Assembly: GCF_001039355.2 (NCBI RefSeq)
Contig: NW_019773665.1
Coordinates: 1 to 59,507 of the forward strand
DNA: 59,507 bases
Source of the DNA: Lingula anatina
Taxonomy: Eukaryota; Brachiopoda; Lingulata; Lingulida; Lingulidae
Direction: 5' to 3'
Below the pieces are notes generated by a model, which was not told the origin of the DNA, did no database searches, and saw only the letters and a program-made list of their open reading frames with translations. Below, in pieces: positions 46,411 through 58,282 of this stretch. A program made the translations under genes and the position numbers. Numbering within the stretch: the stretch's first letter is position 1; every line of letters starts with the position of its first letter.

Positions 46411-46938
46411 ATGTCCAATGGCACATCAGAGGAGGAATTCCATCCTATATTTTCCAGAGATCCAGCAGAATTTGTTAACTTCGTAAATAAGGAAGTTTGT
46501 GTAACATTAGAAGATGAATCTCAGCACATTGGCTGGGTGTACACCATTGATCCAGTCACTGAGAATATCATCTTGGTAAACTTCATCAATGGTGAAGAGA
46601 AACTGGAACTTCTCATGGGTCATGCTGTTAAAGATATTGTTATACTGAACAGTAACAAAGAGACCCACAAAGCTGAGTTAGACCGTATGTTCAAGTTGCA
46701 AGTGGTAACACAGCTGACTCCAGAGGAGATGAAACAAAGACAAGAAAAGTTAAGATGTTGGTTGATGAAACATAGAATCCCAGTCCAAACCACAGACAAT
46801 GAATGTTTGAGTGTCTCTGATGCTCTCGTAATAGAACCTCCCTATACAGCAGAGAGTTGCAGGAGCACTAATGAAATTGTTCTAGGAAGGGTCCAGGGAC
46901 TTATAAAAAATATGCCTGACCAGGTGGACGATTGGTGA
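46411..46938 (+). CDS. GEMIN6: Gem-associated protein 6 (SMN complex)
   Basis: Single exon, 175 aa (human 167). Gemin6 pairs with Gemin7 through Sm-like folds and helps the SMN complex load Sm rings on snRNAs. Matching blocks are VNKEVCVTLEDESQHIGWVY (human YKEVRV...KGWV), TIDPVTENIILVNF (human TTDPVSANIVLVNF), LLMGHAVKDI (IMGHAVQTV), LRCWLMKHRIPVQ (LKKWLEKNHIPI), PPYTAESCRSTNEIVLGRVQ (PPYGPENCSSSNEIILSRVQ). No promoter of its own is evident. An AATAAA at 47183-47188 can serve both MED9 and GEMIN6. Confidence 0.95.
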   Translation: MSNGTSEEEFHPIFSRDPAEFVNFVNKEVCVTLEDESQHIGWVYTIDPVTENIILVNFINGEEKLELLMGHAVKDIVILNSNKETHKAELDRMFKLQVVTQLTPEEMKQRQEKLRCWLMKHRIPVQTTDNECLSVSDALVIEPPYTAESCRSTNEIVLGRVQGLIKNMPDQVDDW

Positions 46939-47824
46939 TAGTTTATTTAGAAATAGGGACCCTTCCTTTTTTTTACATTTAAAAGATGCATTCAAGCTAA
47001 TGTAGTAGATCCAGCAAAGTATCAGATACGTTTTGCTCAGCTCAGCTCTAATCAGATAGATGAATACAAGTAGCAAGACTTTTAAGTACTATTTTCTAAG
47101 TTTATTGAGCAAAAGGAATGTTGACATTGTATTTTTGTTAATTGTAAAATTATATTGTATGAAAATTATAGTGTATAGGGAAAATAAAGCTGATGCTCTA
47201 TATTTCAATTAAACTGATGTTAATATAGAGAGAACTGAAAAAAGTTAGCATTCAATTCTGTTTCACAGAGGGCTAAACTTCTACAGAAATGACTATCCTA
47301 TAAAGTAAAATGTTGCATATAAATACAATTTGTTCACTGGTGAGACTTTTCTGACTTTTGTCAGAAGTCCGACTTTTTCAGGGTCATTTGGGTCATTCTT
47401 GTGAATTGTGTACCCTGGACGCTCAGCCAATTTTCCCACTTTTTCAGTAAAGACTGGTCTCATCCCTGTTTGTTAGACCAATCAACTTCAGAATTCCAAC
47501 TTCAACAATTTTGATCCATTCACTGTATCTGATTATTCATTATTTTCACATTCAAGTGTCTGGTCCTTGTCTATCTTTTTGTAAAAGCAGTAAGCAAGCT
47601 AAAAATTTGTGATTTCAAGTGAATCATACATTTGATCTCTGAGATGTATATGTAACTGAAATCCTCAAAAATTGCAAAACCAAGCACCATGATAAAGTGT
47701 TAACTTTTAAGTACCTCTGCCAATCTCTGTTAAAATCCCTAAGTCAAAATTCCATGCTACCCCTTTAAAATTTTTAAAGCAATCTTCCAACATGGTTGAA
47801 GTAATTTTCATCTATACAGATTTC
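46939..47824. other. Convergent 3' region between GEMIN6 and SLC25A17
   Basis: Contains the GEMIN6 3' UTR with AATAAA at 47183-47188. Nothing else recognised. Confidence 0.5.
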
Positions 47825-50800
47825 CTAGACAGATTTTCCTGACACTTCCAAAAAGAAAATGTGGAATATAAAGGCAGCTATCTTCTCATAGAGCATAAAC
47901 ATCAGGGCTGCTGTAAGCACAGTCTGGAGAAGCTTGGCTTCCAAACCCTTAAACAGACCTTTCACCCCATTGTTCCTGGAAATGGAAGAGGTACCAATCT
48001 GTATCACTTTCGTTACACTTGAATATTATAGAATCACTGTTATTGCTTTCTTATATAATTTAATACAAAGAATCCCCTGGTTTGACCATAAGAATAACAA
48101 GGCATTTTTGGGAATGCCTACCTTATTACTTCTTGCCAAGTTTCAATGACTCCTTTAGGGTTCTTAGCATTTTTACTGAAACCAACCTGAAATAAAAGCA
48201 GAGGAGGGAAATAGTTACGTGCTCTTTGCAAATTTTGAAAATATTGGAATAGAGCAGACTCCATTTAAGATGTAAAAGAATTTCCACATTTACAGAGAAG
48301 AACGCACAGCTATTTACAATCACAAATAAAAATTATTGGCATTATAATGGTTAATTCATTTTCAAATTTCAGAGATGGTGTAAGTATTATGCAATCACTT
48401 ACCCTTGATCTTGCCTGTATTACTTGGACAGGATAGCTCACAGTTGTGGCTACAGCTTTAGCAATAGCACCAATGAAGAAGTATGTTAAGCCTGAGAGCT
48501 CCTGCAGAAAAATTCAAATGATGCGAGAACATACTTAATTGTAATGTAAAATATGAAAATATTTGTATTAAGTTCATAATACCTGAAGTATTATAAGACA
48601 ATTAGACTAGAAATTGATCTTATACATGGGAATATGAGGTCCGATCCTTTTAAAATGCATACCTGAACCTTCCAAAGTCTCTGAAAGTATCTCTTAATGA
48701 CCTCATAGACCATGAACTGCACTGCAGGGTTAACAGTTAGCACCAAAGATGGCAGCATGCCACTCCAAAGAGACGAAACACCTTCATATCGGACTATCTT
48801 CAAAAAAGCATCTGGAAATCGATTCAATCATAAATAAATTTGACTTTCGAACTTGTATCCACCCTTTTCTCTGCACTTAACTGTATTATGCATAGACATA
48901 CAGAGTTCACACAAAGTAGCAATTCTATGGTCGATATTAAACCTGTTTGTTTCATATACTTCCATCTAAGTGCTATTCAATTTATATTGGGTTTAAAAAA
49001 ACATCCCTGTCTGTCAAAGACTGACAAGTAGTGCTGCACATCCTGTCCAACCTTGCAACTGGTACAAACAGCAGTATGCTTACCTAATATCCCTCGATAC
49101 TTTGGGAACTTCTGCTCCTTATACTGTTTGGTCCTCAAATTGGCGCCTTGGATTTTCAGTCTAGAGTTAATCACCCATAGAGGAGTTGTAAGCAGAACAT
49201 TTACAATACCTGAAAAATTTTTTAAATTATTTTAATAATTTAATAATTAAAATGTACCTTAGACATTTTGTGTATTGTCTATGACTATCATGTTTTATTA
49301 ATTCTAATCTACAACTGGCCACTACAACTATTTGAATAGTACATTTGCCTTTAACAGGTACTAGTAGTGTCTTTGCGTCTTCTGATTGAAAAATAACGTA
49401 TGTCTGATACTTCAAAATATTCTGTGCTGGATCTGTATTCACAAAGTTAACAAATATCAGGTAAATGTACAAATCTTTTTGGTATAATGCGTACATACCT
49501 GCCACAAAACCCATAAGCAAATCTTGCAATGCATCCTCCTTGTCTCTATGGGGTACACAGACATTTTTCAACCCATTATAAGTGTAAAAATACACAAAAT
49601 TTGAGCAACATAAGGAAGTGATAACTGGAAATAGCCCTCTGTATAGTCCATCACTAAAAAGTTAAATAAAGATAATTGTTTGTAAGAAGTATTTATCAGC
49701 ACCTTTAAGGGAGTTTAATGGACAATCACCATCATTTTTTAGAAGAGTTAAGGGTAATATCTAAAATATCATATATATTTGAAGTTGACTGTTTGCACAT
49801 AAAATTATGTATTTAGTGTCCCCATGGTTATTCTTATTATACTCACATCCCTTCTTCCTTGAATATTTCATGGAGTATCACTGGGGTTGGCTTGGCTTCT
49901 CGCAAGTCATCAACTGAAAAACAGAAATCACTAAATAACAATGGATTATGATATAAACAACTTCACAAATATTCAAATAATTATATAACAGATGTTTCTA
50001 TTAACTACATACAGCCTGTACTATACATAATTGTGAAAAACTAGTAAATTAAAATGTGTTCAATCTTGTACTGTGAAATATTTGCTTTGTTCATATCAGT
50101 GCTACATTTACAGCAGCCCAAAAAAGAGTTCTATACATTGGAATTGATCTTCTACAAGTGCCTTAAAATGTGTAACTTTCTAACCTACAAGTCTTGTTCG
50201 TGCTGTATCAAGTGGAAAGAACACAGTAAGGGCAGTGATGCTTCCCTAGAACAAAATCATTTAATGTAAATATAAAATAGTTGACTTCATCACACAGCTG
50301 GGCCACAAGGCATTTAGGCATTTTCCCTACATAATCAACCTTTAATCCCCTTTTCTTACACTTTCCATAACTATGTAACAATACAGGAAAATCAAAAAGT
50401 GTTTAACCAATACTTGAGTTTGGGGGCGTCTTTTTTATTCTGCCATCACTCTGAGCATCCACCCAGATTTTAAACTGTGGTCAAGATTGCTGACGGATGG
50501 CAATTTGCAAGGAGATGATCATTTACTTTTTTTTTTTTCATGGCATCTAACTCTTAAAAATTATACAAAGTATTTTCTCTTACAAATTATTGTTTGATCC
50601 ATACTGATGCTTTGTACCTTTTTAATTAAATCATTTAATTCTGAATGACTAGAACCAGATCTTATTGACATTTCAGGTGCATTAACGCGAGGGGTTTAAC
50701 AATTTTAAAGGTCTTAATTGGTAAAGAGAAGCAGTCTTGCAAGGTATTCAGACATTAAAATTAAATCGACGTGTACAACATGTCTTTAATGCCAAGTGTA

Positions 50801-51007
50801 GTGAAGAGTAAAGAATATCCCCCCCCCCCCCCCCAAGAGCACGTGCTTGTCGCAGGAAGAAACTTTGAGTAACTTCACATAAATTGTCGCTCAATATTGA
50901 CAACCACTTACTGCAGCCCCTGCTATTGCATGAACTAAACTTCTGTAGGAGAAAACATCTCTCAGGGCGTAAATGTCCAATCCCAGTGCTGTACACACTG
51001 AACTCAT
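47825..51007 (-). CDS. SLC25A17: Peroxisomal carrier PMP34 (SLC25A17)
   Basis: Nine exons: 51007-50912, 50245-50185, 49913-49847, 49653-49499, 49209-49084, 48811-48663, 48501-48403, 48186-48122 and 47975-47825; 322 aa, phases agree. It is a mitochondrial-carrier-family protein of the peroxisomal membrane that exchanges CoA, FAD, NAD and adenine nucleotides. There are three carrier repeats, each with a P-x-[DE/V]-x-x-[KR/Q]-like signature: [24 protein letters not shown] and [12 protein letters not shown]. Strongly conserved: [20 protein letters not shown] (human [20 protein letters not shown]), [19 protein letters not shown] and [20 protein letters not shown]. The third signature has V-Q in place of the usual acidic-basic pair, as in human PMP34 (YPMQ). 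Introns are short. Confidence 0.95.
50819..50834. repeat. C run
   Basis: About 16 consecutive C in intron 1 of SLC25A17. A similar shorter C run occurs at about 17931-17941. Confidence 0.9.
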
Positions 51008-51399
51008 GCTAGACGAGATAGATCTATCCTGAATATATTAGCGCATACTTTTAGGTCACCGTGACCAAAAGCGGGACAATTCTTAGTACTAGTACTACTA
51101 CCATTACTAGTTCTCTGAACTCTACGTGGGTGATGGGTAGCACAACTTCCAGTGTGGTAGCTGTGCTATAGACAGAAGAGAATTATAATTAGTTATGTAA
51201 GAATAAATCATCGAATTTAAATTGTTCTTCTGCTTCCCTCATTTTATTCCATTGGCGTTTCACTAATGGCATAATCAGTAGATCCAAGATATTGCCTAAT
51301 ACTGATATATAATATATTTTTGGTTGTAAATGAAAATCCCAGCAAACGCAACGGTATATAGGGCAATCTCGTGAAATCTCACGATATGTTACTAAAGAA
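51008..51399. promoter_or_regulatory. Bidirectional promoter between SLC25A17 and DNAJC7
   Basis: Head-to-head start codons 392 bp apart. It contains an inverted repeat TCTCGTGA-AATC-TCACGA (about 51366-51384) just upstream of the DNAJC7 start and several ACTAGT/AGTACT palindromes near 51085-51115. Function inferred from arrangement only. Confidence 0.5.
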
Positions 51400-54113
51400 A
51401 TGATGGAGACGGATATAATAGTGTGTGATGGAAGTCTGGAAGGTTCTGAACACGAAGATTGTGAAATGGACGAAGATATTGAAATAATCGCCGAACTAAC
51501 ACCCGAACAGTTTAGTATCATGATAATTGACTATAGATTTACGAAATGTCACAAGTTTGTTCATAAAAAATAAGTTTTTAGTCTGTTTTTGGAAAGTTTC
51601 ATTTTACACGAGCTAAGTGTCGTTGGGACCTTCATCATATAATCTTAAAATATGTTTCAGTGGTGTTTAGGTATATGTCCAGAACAATTAAAGGCATGAC
51701 GATTTTCATTTTGATTATTCAGAATTATTGGAACACACTAGATTGGGGTCTCCCCCAACTTTTGAAATTACACATTTAAGAAGTCTTAACTATTTGACAT
51801 TTTTTAGTGGTTGAACCTTGGAAATTCTAGTTAAGTGTCAAATTCATTAATTCTACAATATATCAGTTTTGTGCATGATATCTGGCGGATTCATTTGTCC
51901 AGGACAAAGATTTTGAGTATGATTTATTTATTGGTTAATAAGCAAAGCAAAATAAATGTCTATGAAAACTAACTGGAAGGTGATAAAGCAACAGACCATT
52001 TTGAAATTTAAAGACATTCATGATTGAACCAATTTAAGGTGCTTTTTTTACAGCTGATATATTTTCTTTAGGAAAATTCATTTAGCAGAGGAGAAAAAGA
52101 TTGAAGGGAATCGGTTTTATACACAGAAAAAATACAAAGATGCTTTGGAAATGTATACAGCGGCCATAGGTAAGTTGATTATCATGTTGAGTTTAAGTGC
52201 TCATTCCCAATGTAACTATCTGTGCGTGTAGATTGATCCAATTTCTTTGGGACTCTCGCTGAATGCAATCAGAGATAAACATCCCTGCCACTGAGTAAAA
52301 TCCAGAAAAGCTGGTGATTATAGGAGTATGTTTAAACAAGAGGAAGCATGTTAATCTATATATCTAATTGCATTCAGTGAGAGTCCTCACAAAGCTGGAT
52401 CAATCTTTGTAGACCTATAGTTTCATTGCAAATGAGCTATTATAGTCATTAAAAGATTAGCTCAAGGAATTGGATCAAATGATATTCAAGTTGTAATAGA
52501 TCAGAATCAAGTTATTAGAATCAATATAGGTAGCATTACATATTATTTAAAGACGAGAAAAAGTAAAGTTCTAGTATGTATTCTATTTTTTTAAATTCTG
52601 GTTTTAATGTTAATGAAAAGAAATCTAATGAATGTGGTAGAATTTCTAATGGGGTTTTCTTTGTGACAGATATTTGTCCCACATGTGCTGCATTCTATGG
52701 AAACCGTTCTGCTACTTATATAATGCTGAACAAATATCAGGAGGCACTCGATGATTCACGAAGAGCAATAGCTTTGGACAGTAATTTTGTAAAGGTAAGT
52801 TTGGCAAATTATGGAGCCAAAGATGGGAAGTAGGGTTTCAGCTGACATTATTTGTATTAAGGACAATAGATTAAAGTACTGTTAGACTGACAAGGTATTA
52901 GATATGTTTTGTGTTTTATCAGTTAAAATACTAGAACTATGATCGTAATGCTGTGCCAAGCTCATTTGAGCCCAGGATAGTTATAGGCTTATAGCATGGA
53001 ATTTCCATCATGAAATTGTTTTATATAAGTATAGTATGTTGTATTTTAGTTGTTGGTAAGTTAGCATATGGTTTAACCTTTGGTGTGATGTTTTCTTTTT
53101 TTCTTGGACAATAGAATTTTTTAGACACAACATTTTCACACAGTTAGTACACCTACTTCTACAACTAAAGCACTGGATAGTTAGCACTGTTAAAGCAATA
53201 TTTTAGACAAGGAAAAAAAGATGAAGAGGATCAGATAGAAGCGAAACGTATTATCACAATTAAGATTTAAAGTAAGTGCCAAGTGAAGAAGACAGTCAAT
53301 ATCCTTCCAGTCATGCAAGTCTAAGTTGCATTTGCTGACTTAGCTTTCAGATCATGAAATGTGAGGAATTATTCTCCCCAGCCCAAGCCCAAGTTTGAAC
53401 ACATGGTGGGTATCTGGAAATGCACTTCCCACTGCTTTCCTGTAGGAAAGCAAGTTCATTTCACAGTGTGTTCAAGACTGGAAATCTAAATGTATTGATA
53501 TTGTCTGATGAGCCAGTAATGTTTAAAAACTTTTCATTGTTCATATAGCTTATGTGCACTATAAGGATTGCTGATGATAACATAAGGTTATTTATGATTA
53601 GGGATAGAAATTCAAAATTCTTCCCCCATTTTGGTCATAATCCAACATACCTGAGACCAAAAGATAGAAAAAAGAAAATAGAAATGAGGTGCGAGCACCA
53701 TAATTTGAGATAATTAGTTATATCTTTTGTAATAATTACTATGAGCAAATTGGGCATGGATGATGCCTGTTGGTTTATGCAGATGAGTGATGTTAGTATG
53801 CAAGCCAATCAATGTTAACACAAAAATATATGTATGCTTAGAAGTTAATAATTCTAAACTTCATCTTAATTTCATTGAATCAACCTTTGTTTCAAGTTAT
53901 CTTGTCAACAGAGTGATATTTAGAAAAACACAAGTAACCACCAAGTCCACCAATTTGTGGTGGCAAAAAATATTTTATTTCAAAAATCATTTTCAACCAA
54001 CTTGCAAAATAGAAAAGTACTAACCCTTGTTTTCAGCCAAATCATAAAAAAAGTTTTGATATATATGAAACTTAGCTCTGGGTAACAGGGAAGAGTTTGT
54101 TTCTATCCCTGGT

Positions 54114-54197
<84 letters not shown>

Positions 54198-57100
54198 TGG
54201 AAGAAGTTCTGACTTTCATGTATGTGATTTAAAAGTTTATGGTGTTTATAAAGGAAATCTTTTTTCTCACTTATCAGGGTTATCTACGGGAAGGAAAATG
54301 TCATCTGGCAATGGGAAATGCCATGGCTGCCTTAAACAGTTATGAGAAAGTTTTATTATTGGAGCCCAACAACAATGCTGTGAAGTCTGAGGTATGCCTC
54401 TTCAAAACTGTTATCTGCTATACTTAAATATTGATTAAGGTGGCTCATTTGCAGCAGGTTCTTAAAATGTGTTTTGGTAAATAACCCTTAGATTTTACTC
54501 TGACACTGAGCTGATTCTAATCGTCTGTAAGTTTTTTTTTATGTTCTCGTATTTAGATGAATAATGCCAAGGCAGTGTTGCAGTTTGTGGAAGCTGCGGA
54601 GAAAGACTTTGAAAAGGGAGATTTTAGAAGGGTAAGAATATTTCTTCATTGTTCATTTCAAAGTAACAATATCATGCATAAAAGAAAACTGGATTTCTGT
54701 TGAAAAGAATTATCATTATATATGTGCTGCATCTCAGTTGGAACAATCTTTGCTGAAGTTGTGTTTTTTTTTATTATTATTATTTCAGGCTCTGTACTGT
54801 ATGGATAGGTGTATAGATCATTCTCCAGCATGTCCTAGGTTTAAAGTAATGAAAGCCGAGGCATTGGCACACCTGGGGCGATACCAAGAGTCTCAAGAAA
54901 CTGCAAAGTAAGTGACTGGTGTTTAAAGCTAAACTGTCTTCGTTTGAAAATGTCCCAAAGTCACATTTTCAATGTCTCCATATCCTGCCAAGTTACTTAT
55001 CTTTCCCAATTGGACTTCAAAATGATAAAACCCTTCAATTAAAAGTAACTGATGTAAATATTTCCTTCTGAAATGTATAGGAAAACATGCCTTAAGTTTG
55101 TTCAAACATGTAGTACTAAATTATTTCATTAGCAATGGTGTAAAATGTCAATCCCAAGTGTAGGGATGGACCAAGCAGTGGTTGGTGATTTGTTCTGTTA
55201 CCTAAATACCTCTAACCTTATGCTTATCCAAGGTTCTAAAGCTCTAAAGGGTAAATCTACATCAGTAATGCTTCAGATTTGAGGGATTTTGTTGTTTAAG
55301 GTCTGATTTGAAAAAGATAAGAATTTTTGCAGAATATTTAGACATAAAAGTGTGACTGCAAGACATTTTTGAAAACATACAGGATACCTTTCATATAGAT
55401 TTCTTAAATTTATTGGTATTTAGGGAAAGTTGTTAACATGTATATATAGACGAGGTAAAAACTTGAAGAAAGCCATTATAGATGTCTTTTTTGATTACAT
55501 AGAATAAAAAATTTATCCTTCCTTGCAGTGATGTTATTAGATCGGACAGTTTGAATGCAGATGCTATCTTTGTAAGAGGAATGTGCCTTTACTATGAAGA
55601 TCAGGTGGATAAAGCCTACCAACATTTTCAACAAGTATTAAGGCTAGCTCCAGATCACGTCAAGTCTAAGAACATATACAAGGTAGTATTTAGAATGAAA
55701 TTTCTATAGTATTTAGCATTTGTAATATCAAAATGAGAGGTCTTTAGAATTTAACTGCTTGATTTTTGTGTAGATACCGGCTGGGTCCACAAAAGTTTTT
55801 ATTCTTGAGTGCATATGTTCTGTTATATTGTTTAGTAAATTTTTGATTTTCATTAACTCTTTGAATTTTTCAAATTTTGTATTTGTAGAAAGCCAAAAGC
55901 CTTAAAGCAAAGAAGGAAGAAGGCAACCAAGCTTTTAGAAGTGGGAATTTGGAAGATGCTTACAGACTTTATTCAGAAGCTTTGCTAATTGACACAAATA
56001 ATAAGTCGGTCAATTCCAAGCTCTACTGTAACAGGGCAACTGTGTGTTCCAAAGTAAGTTTTGAAGTTTATGAAGAATGTCAAGTAAAAGTCAGGGGAGT
56101 GGACATCCATTATAAGTAGCATGTACGAGATTTTTACTGAAACTTCAAACAAAACCCACGTTAAATGTGACTGTAAAATATTTCAAGTCAGTCCTACAGA
56201 TGGAAAGGTCCTACAGATGGAATCTTTCTTTTAAGTTGACTTTTTTTCTTAATTGTGACCTTTCTATTTCAAAATTTTCAAAAGGGAGTTGTGCATAATC
56301 AGATTAACATATATGAGGATGTATCTAGAGGAGACAGATTGCTTTTTTACGTCTCATTCAGTGCAAAGCTTACATGTTACTTTCTAAAATCACTGATCAT
56401 CTGTGTTTTGTTGGTAGCTAACCAAACTAGAGGAAGCCATAGAGGACTGCTCGAAAGCTATTGAACTAGACAGTAAATATTTAAAAGCATATTTGAGGAG
56501 AGCAAAATGGTGAGAACTTTTCTTGTTAAGCTCAAATTTGAAAGGATGAGACTGACTTGGCAGTATTGTATGTTGTCAGTGTGTAAGATTTAAGTAAAAA
56601 TGGAAATTGTATTATTTTGAATCTAGCTGGCCTGTTAGTTTTTTTACTAGTTTGGAATGTTTTAGTTGGAAAAAGCAAATGGGGAAAAGATGTTAAACTC
56701 AACTTCAGCAGCTGTTTGGACATTTCTATTATATTTTAGTTATACAGATACAGAACAATATGAAGAAGCTGTACGGGACTATGAAAAGGTTTTTAATATG
56801 GAAAAAACTCATGGTAAGGATTCACTGAGAATAAATTTGTCATGCTTGTTAAAGGAGACTGTGCACAAATATTTCAATCCTCTTTAAAGCTGGTGGACAA
56901 ATTTGAAAGATAGATAAAAAGAAAATTATGATTTTTGTCTTGATTAATGAAGCCTGATATTGGAAGAAAGTAGAAGTTGCAAATAGCACATTTACTTCCT
57001 TGAAATGAAGAGTTTGTGTGCAATTCCCGTTTCAGAGCACAAAAGATTACTTAAGGAGGCAAAACTAGAACTGAAGAAGAGTAAAAGGAAAGACTATTAT

Positions 57101-58282
57101 AAGGTGCTAGGGGTCAGCAAACATGCCTCTGAAGATGAAATAAAAAAAGCATACAAAAAGAGGGCACTGGTTCACCATCCAGGTAAAAAGAAATGTTTTA
57201 AATGGGAAAAAGAAATGTTGTAAATGGGCAATTGTCAGTTTTTTTTCCTGTTCAGGCCATGAATAATACCTGTTTTTTTTATATATATATTGTATAGTAT
57301 GCTTTGATGTTGTTAATGTTTTCTACATTTTATGTACTAGGTGTGGTGTGATTGAAATGTCTCTTTACTGCAATAAATTTGCATGCAGGTGGATTTTTTG
57401 TACCAATAAAAGGATGCATATGGACTAACTTTCTCACTGAAATAATTCCAGACCGCCATTCCCATGACACCCCAGACAAACAGAAAGAAGAGGAGAAGAT
57501 TTTCAAAGAGATAGGAGAAGCTTACAGTATTTTGTCTGATTCTAAGAAAAAGGCTCGTTACGATAGCGGTCAAGATTTAGAAGACATGGAAGGTGGTTTT
57601 GCAGGTAATGTGGCAGCAGTGTGTGTCGTGATCATAAGGCATCCCAGGGGCAGATCCAGAGATATTTTCTGACAGGCTTCCAAATTATCTTTATTGATCC
57701 ATCCCCCATTTTTGACCGTTCTCTGACAGAAAAAATTAGTTACCCGTCAGTGTAAATCTGACCGTCTTCCAGAATACCTAAATCTGCCCCTGCATCCACA
57801 AATTAAAGTTGATGGTCAATAGAAATATTATTGGATACACACTTCATCAATATGTTTTTACATTCAATGCTAATGAATTGTTAATGCTCACCTATCGGAC
57901 ATTTTGATTTTTTTGATTTAGTTGCCAAAAAGTTTCCATTTGCTTTTTGTGCATTTTATCACTCTACTTTGGCATCTTGGACATTATCCATTCCTTTAAA
58001 TGCTTCACTGAAAATAACCCAAGTAAATGCATTGACTGTGTAGATTGGCTAGCAGTAATAAGGCACAGTAAACAGCAAGTCTGTGCACATTTTCAGTAGT
58101 ATGATTTGCAAATGTTTATGTTTTCTTTTACAGACTTTGACCCCAACACGATATTTCAAGCTTTCTTTGGAGGAAATCAGGGATTTCATTCATTTGGTGG
58201 TCATGGATTTGGAGGACATCATTCAAACTCCTTCCACCACTCAAATAGCTTTCCCGGTGGCTTTACTTTCCAGTTTGGTTAA
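51400..58282 (+). CDS. DNAJC7: TPR and J-domain co-chaperone DNAJC7 (TPR2)
   Basis: Thirteen exons: 51400-51509, 52072-52169, 52670-52794, 54278-54391, 54557-54631, 54789-54907, 55529-55682, 55889-56053, 56418-56509, 56740-56813, 57036-57182, 57452-57604 and 58134-58282; 524 aa. It couples HSP70 and HSP90 through TPR repeats and stimulates HSP70 by its J domain. TPR pairs are seen through residues about 40-370 ([10 protein letters not shown] in a slightly variant form [61 protein letters not shown]). The J domain follows at about 395-460 ([20 protein letters not shown]); its HPD motif is split by the intron between exons 11 and 12. The C terminus is Gly/His/Phe-rich, ending FTFQFG like the human NFFFQFG. 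The first exon encodes an acidic leader (about 37 aa); the second ATG at 51403 is equally possible. Confidence 0.96.
52226..52416. mobile_element. Foldback MITE in DNAJC7 intron 2
   Basis: About 190 bp with inverted arms of about 50 bp, left GATTGATCCAATTTCTTTGG and GACTCTCGCTGAATGCAAT; the right arm reads the complement with a few changes. The middle is unrelated. Family not assigned. Confidence 0.8.
54116..54196. repeat. (GT)n microsatellite, about 40 units
   Basis: Uninterrupted GT repeat in DNAJC7 intron 3, ending 82 bp before exon 4. Confidence 0.98.
57645..57792 (-). mobile_element. Short non-autonomous DNA element (MITE), copy 2
   Basis: It has the same ends and interior as 10114-10275 but opposite orientation, 148 bp, in DNAJC7 intron 12, 40 bp after exon 12. 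CATCC occurs on both sides (about 57640-57644 and 57793-57797), possibly part of the target duplication. Confidence 0.8.

Noticed and set aside
54097-54345. Frame with a long Cys-Val repeat
   Set aside because: Translation of the GT microsatellite running into DNAJC7 exon 4 in the wrong frame.
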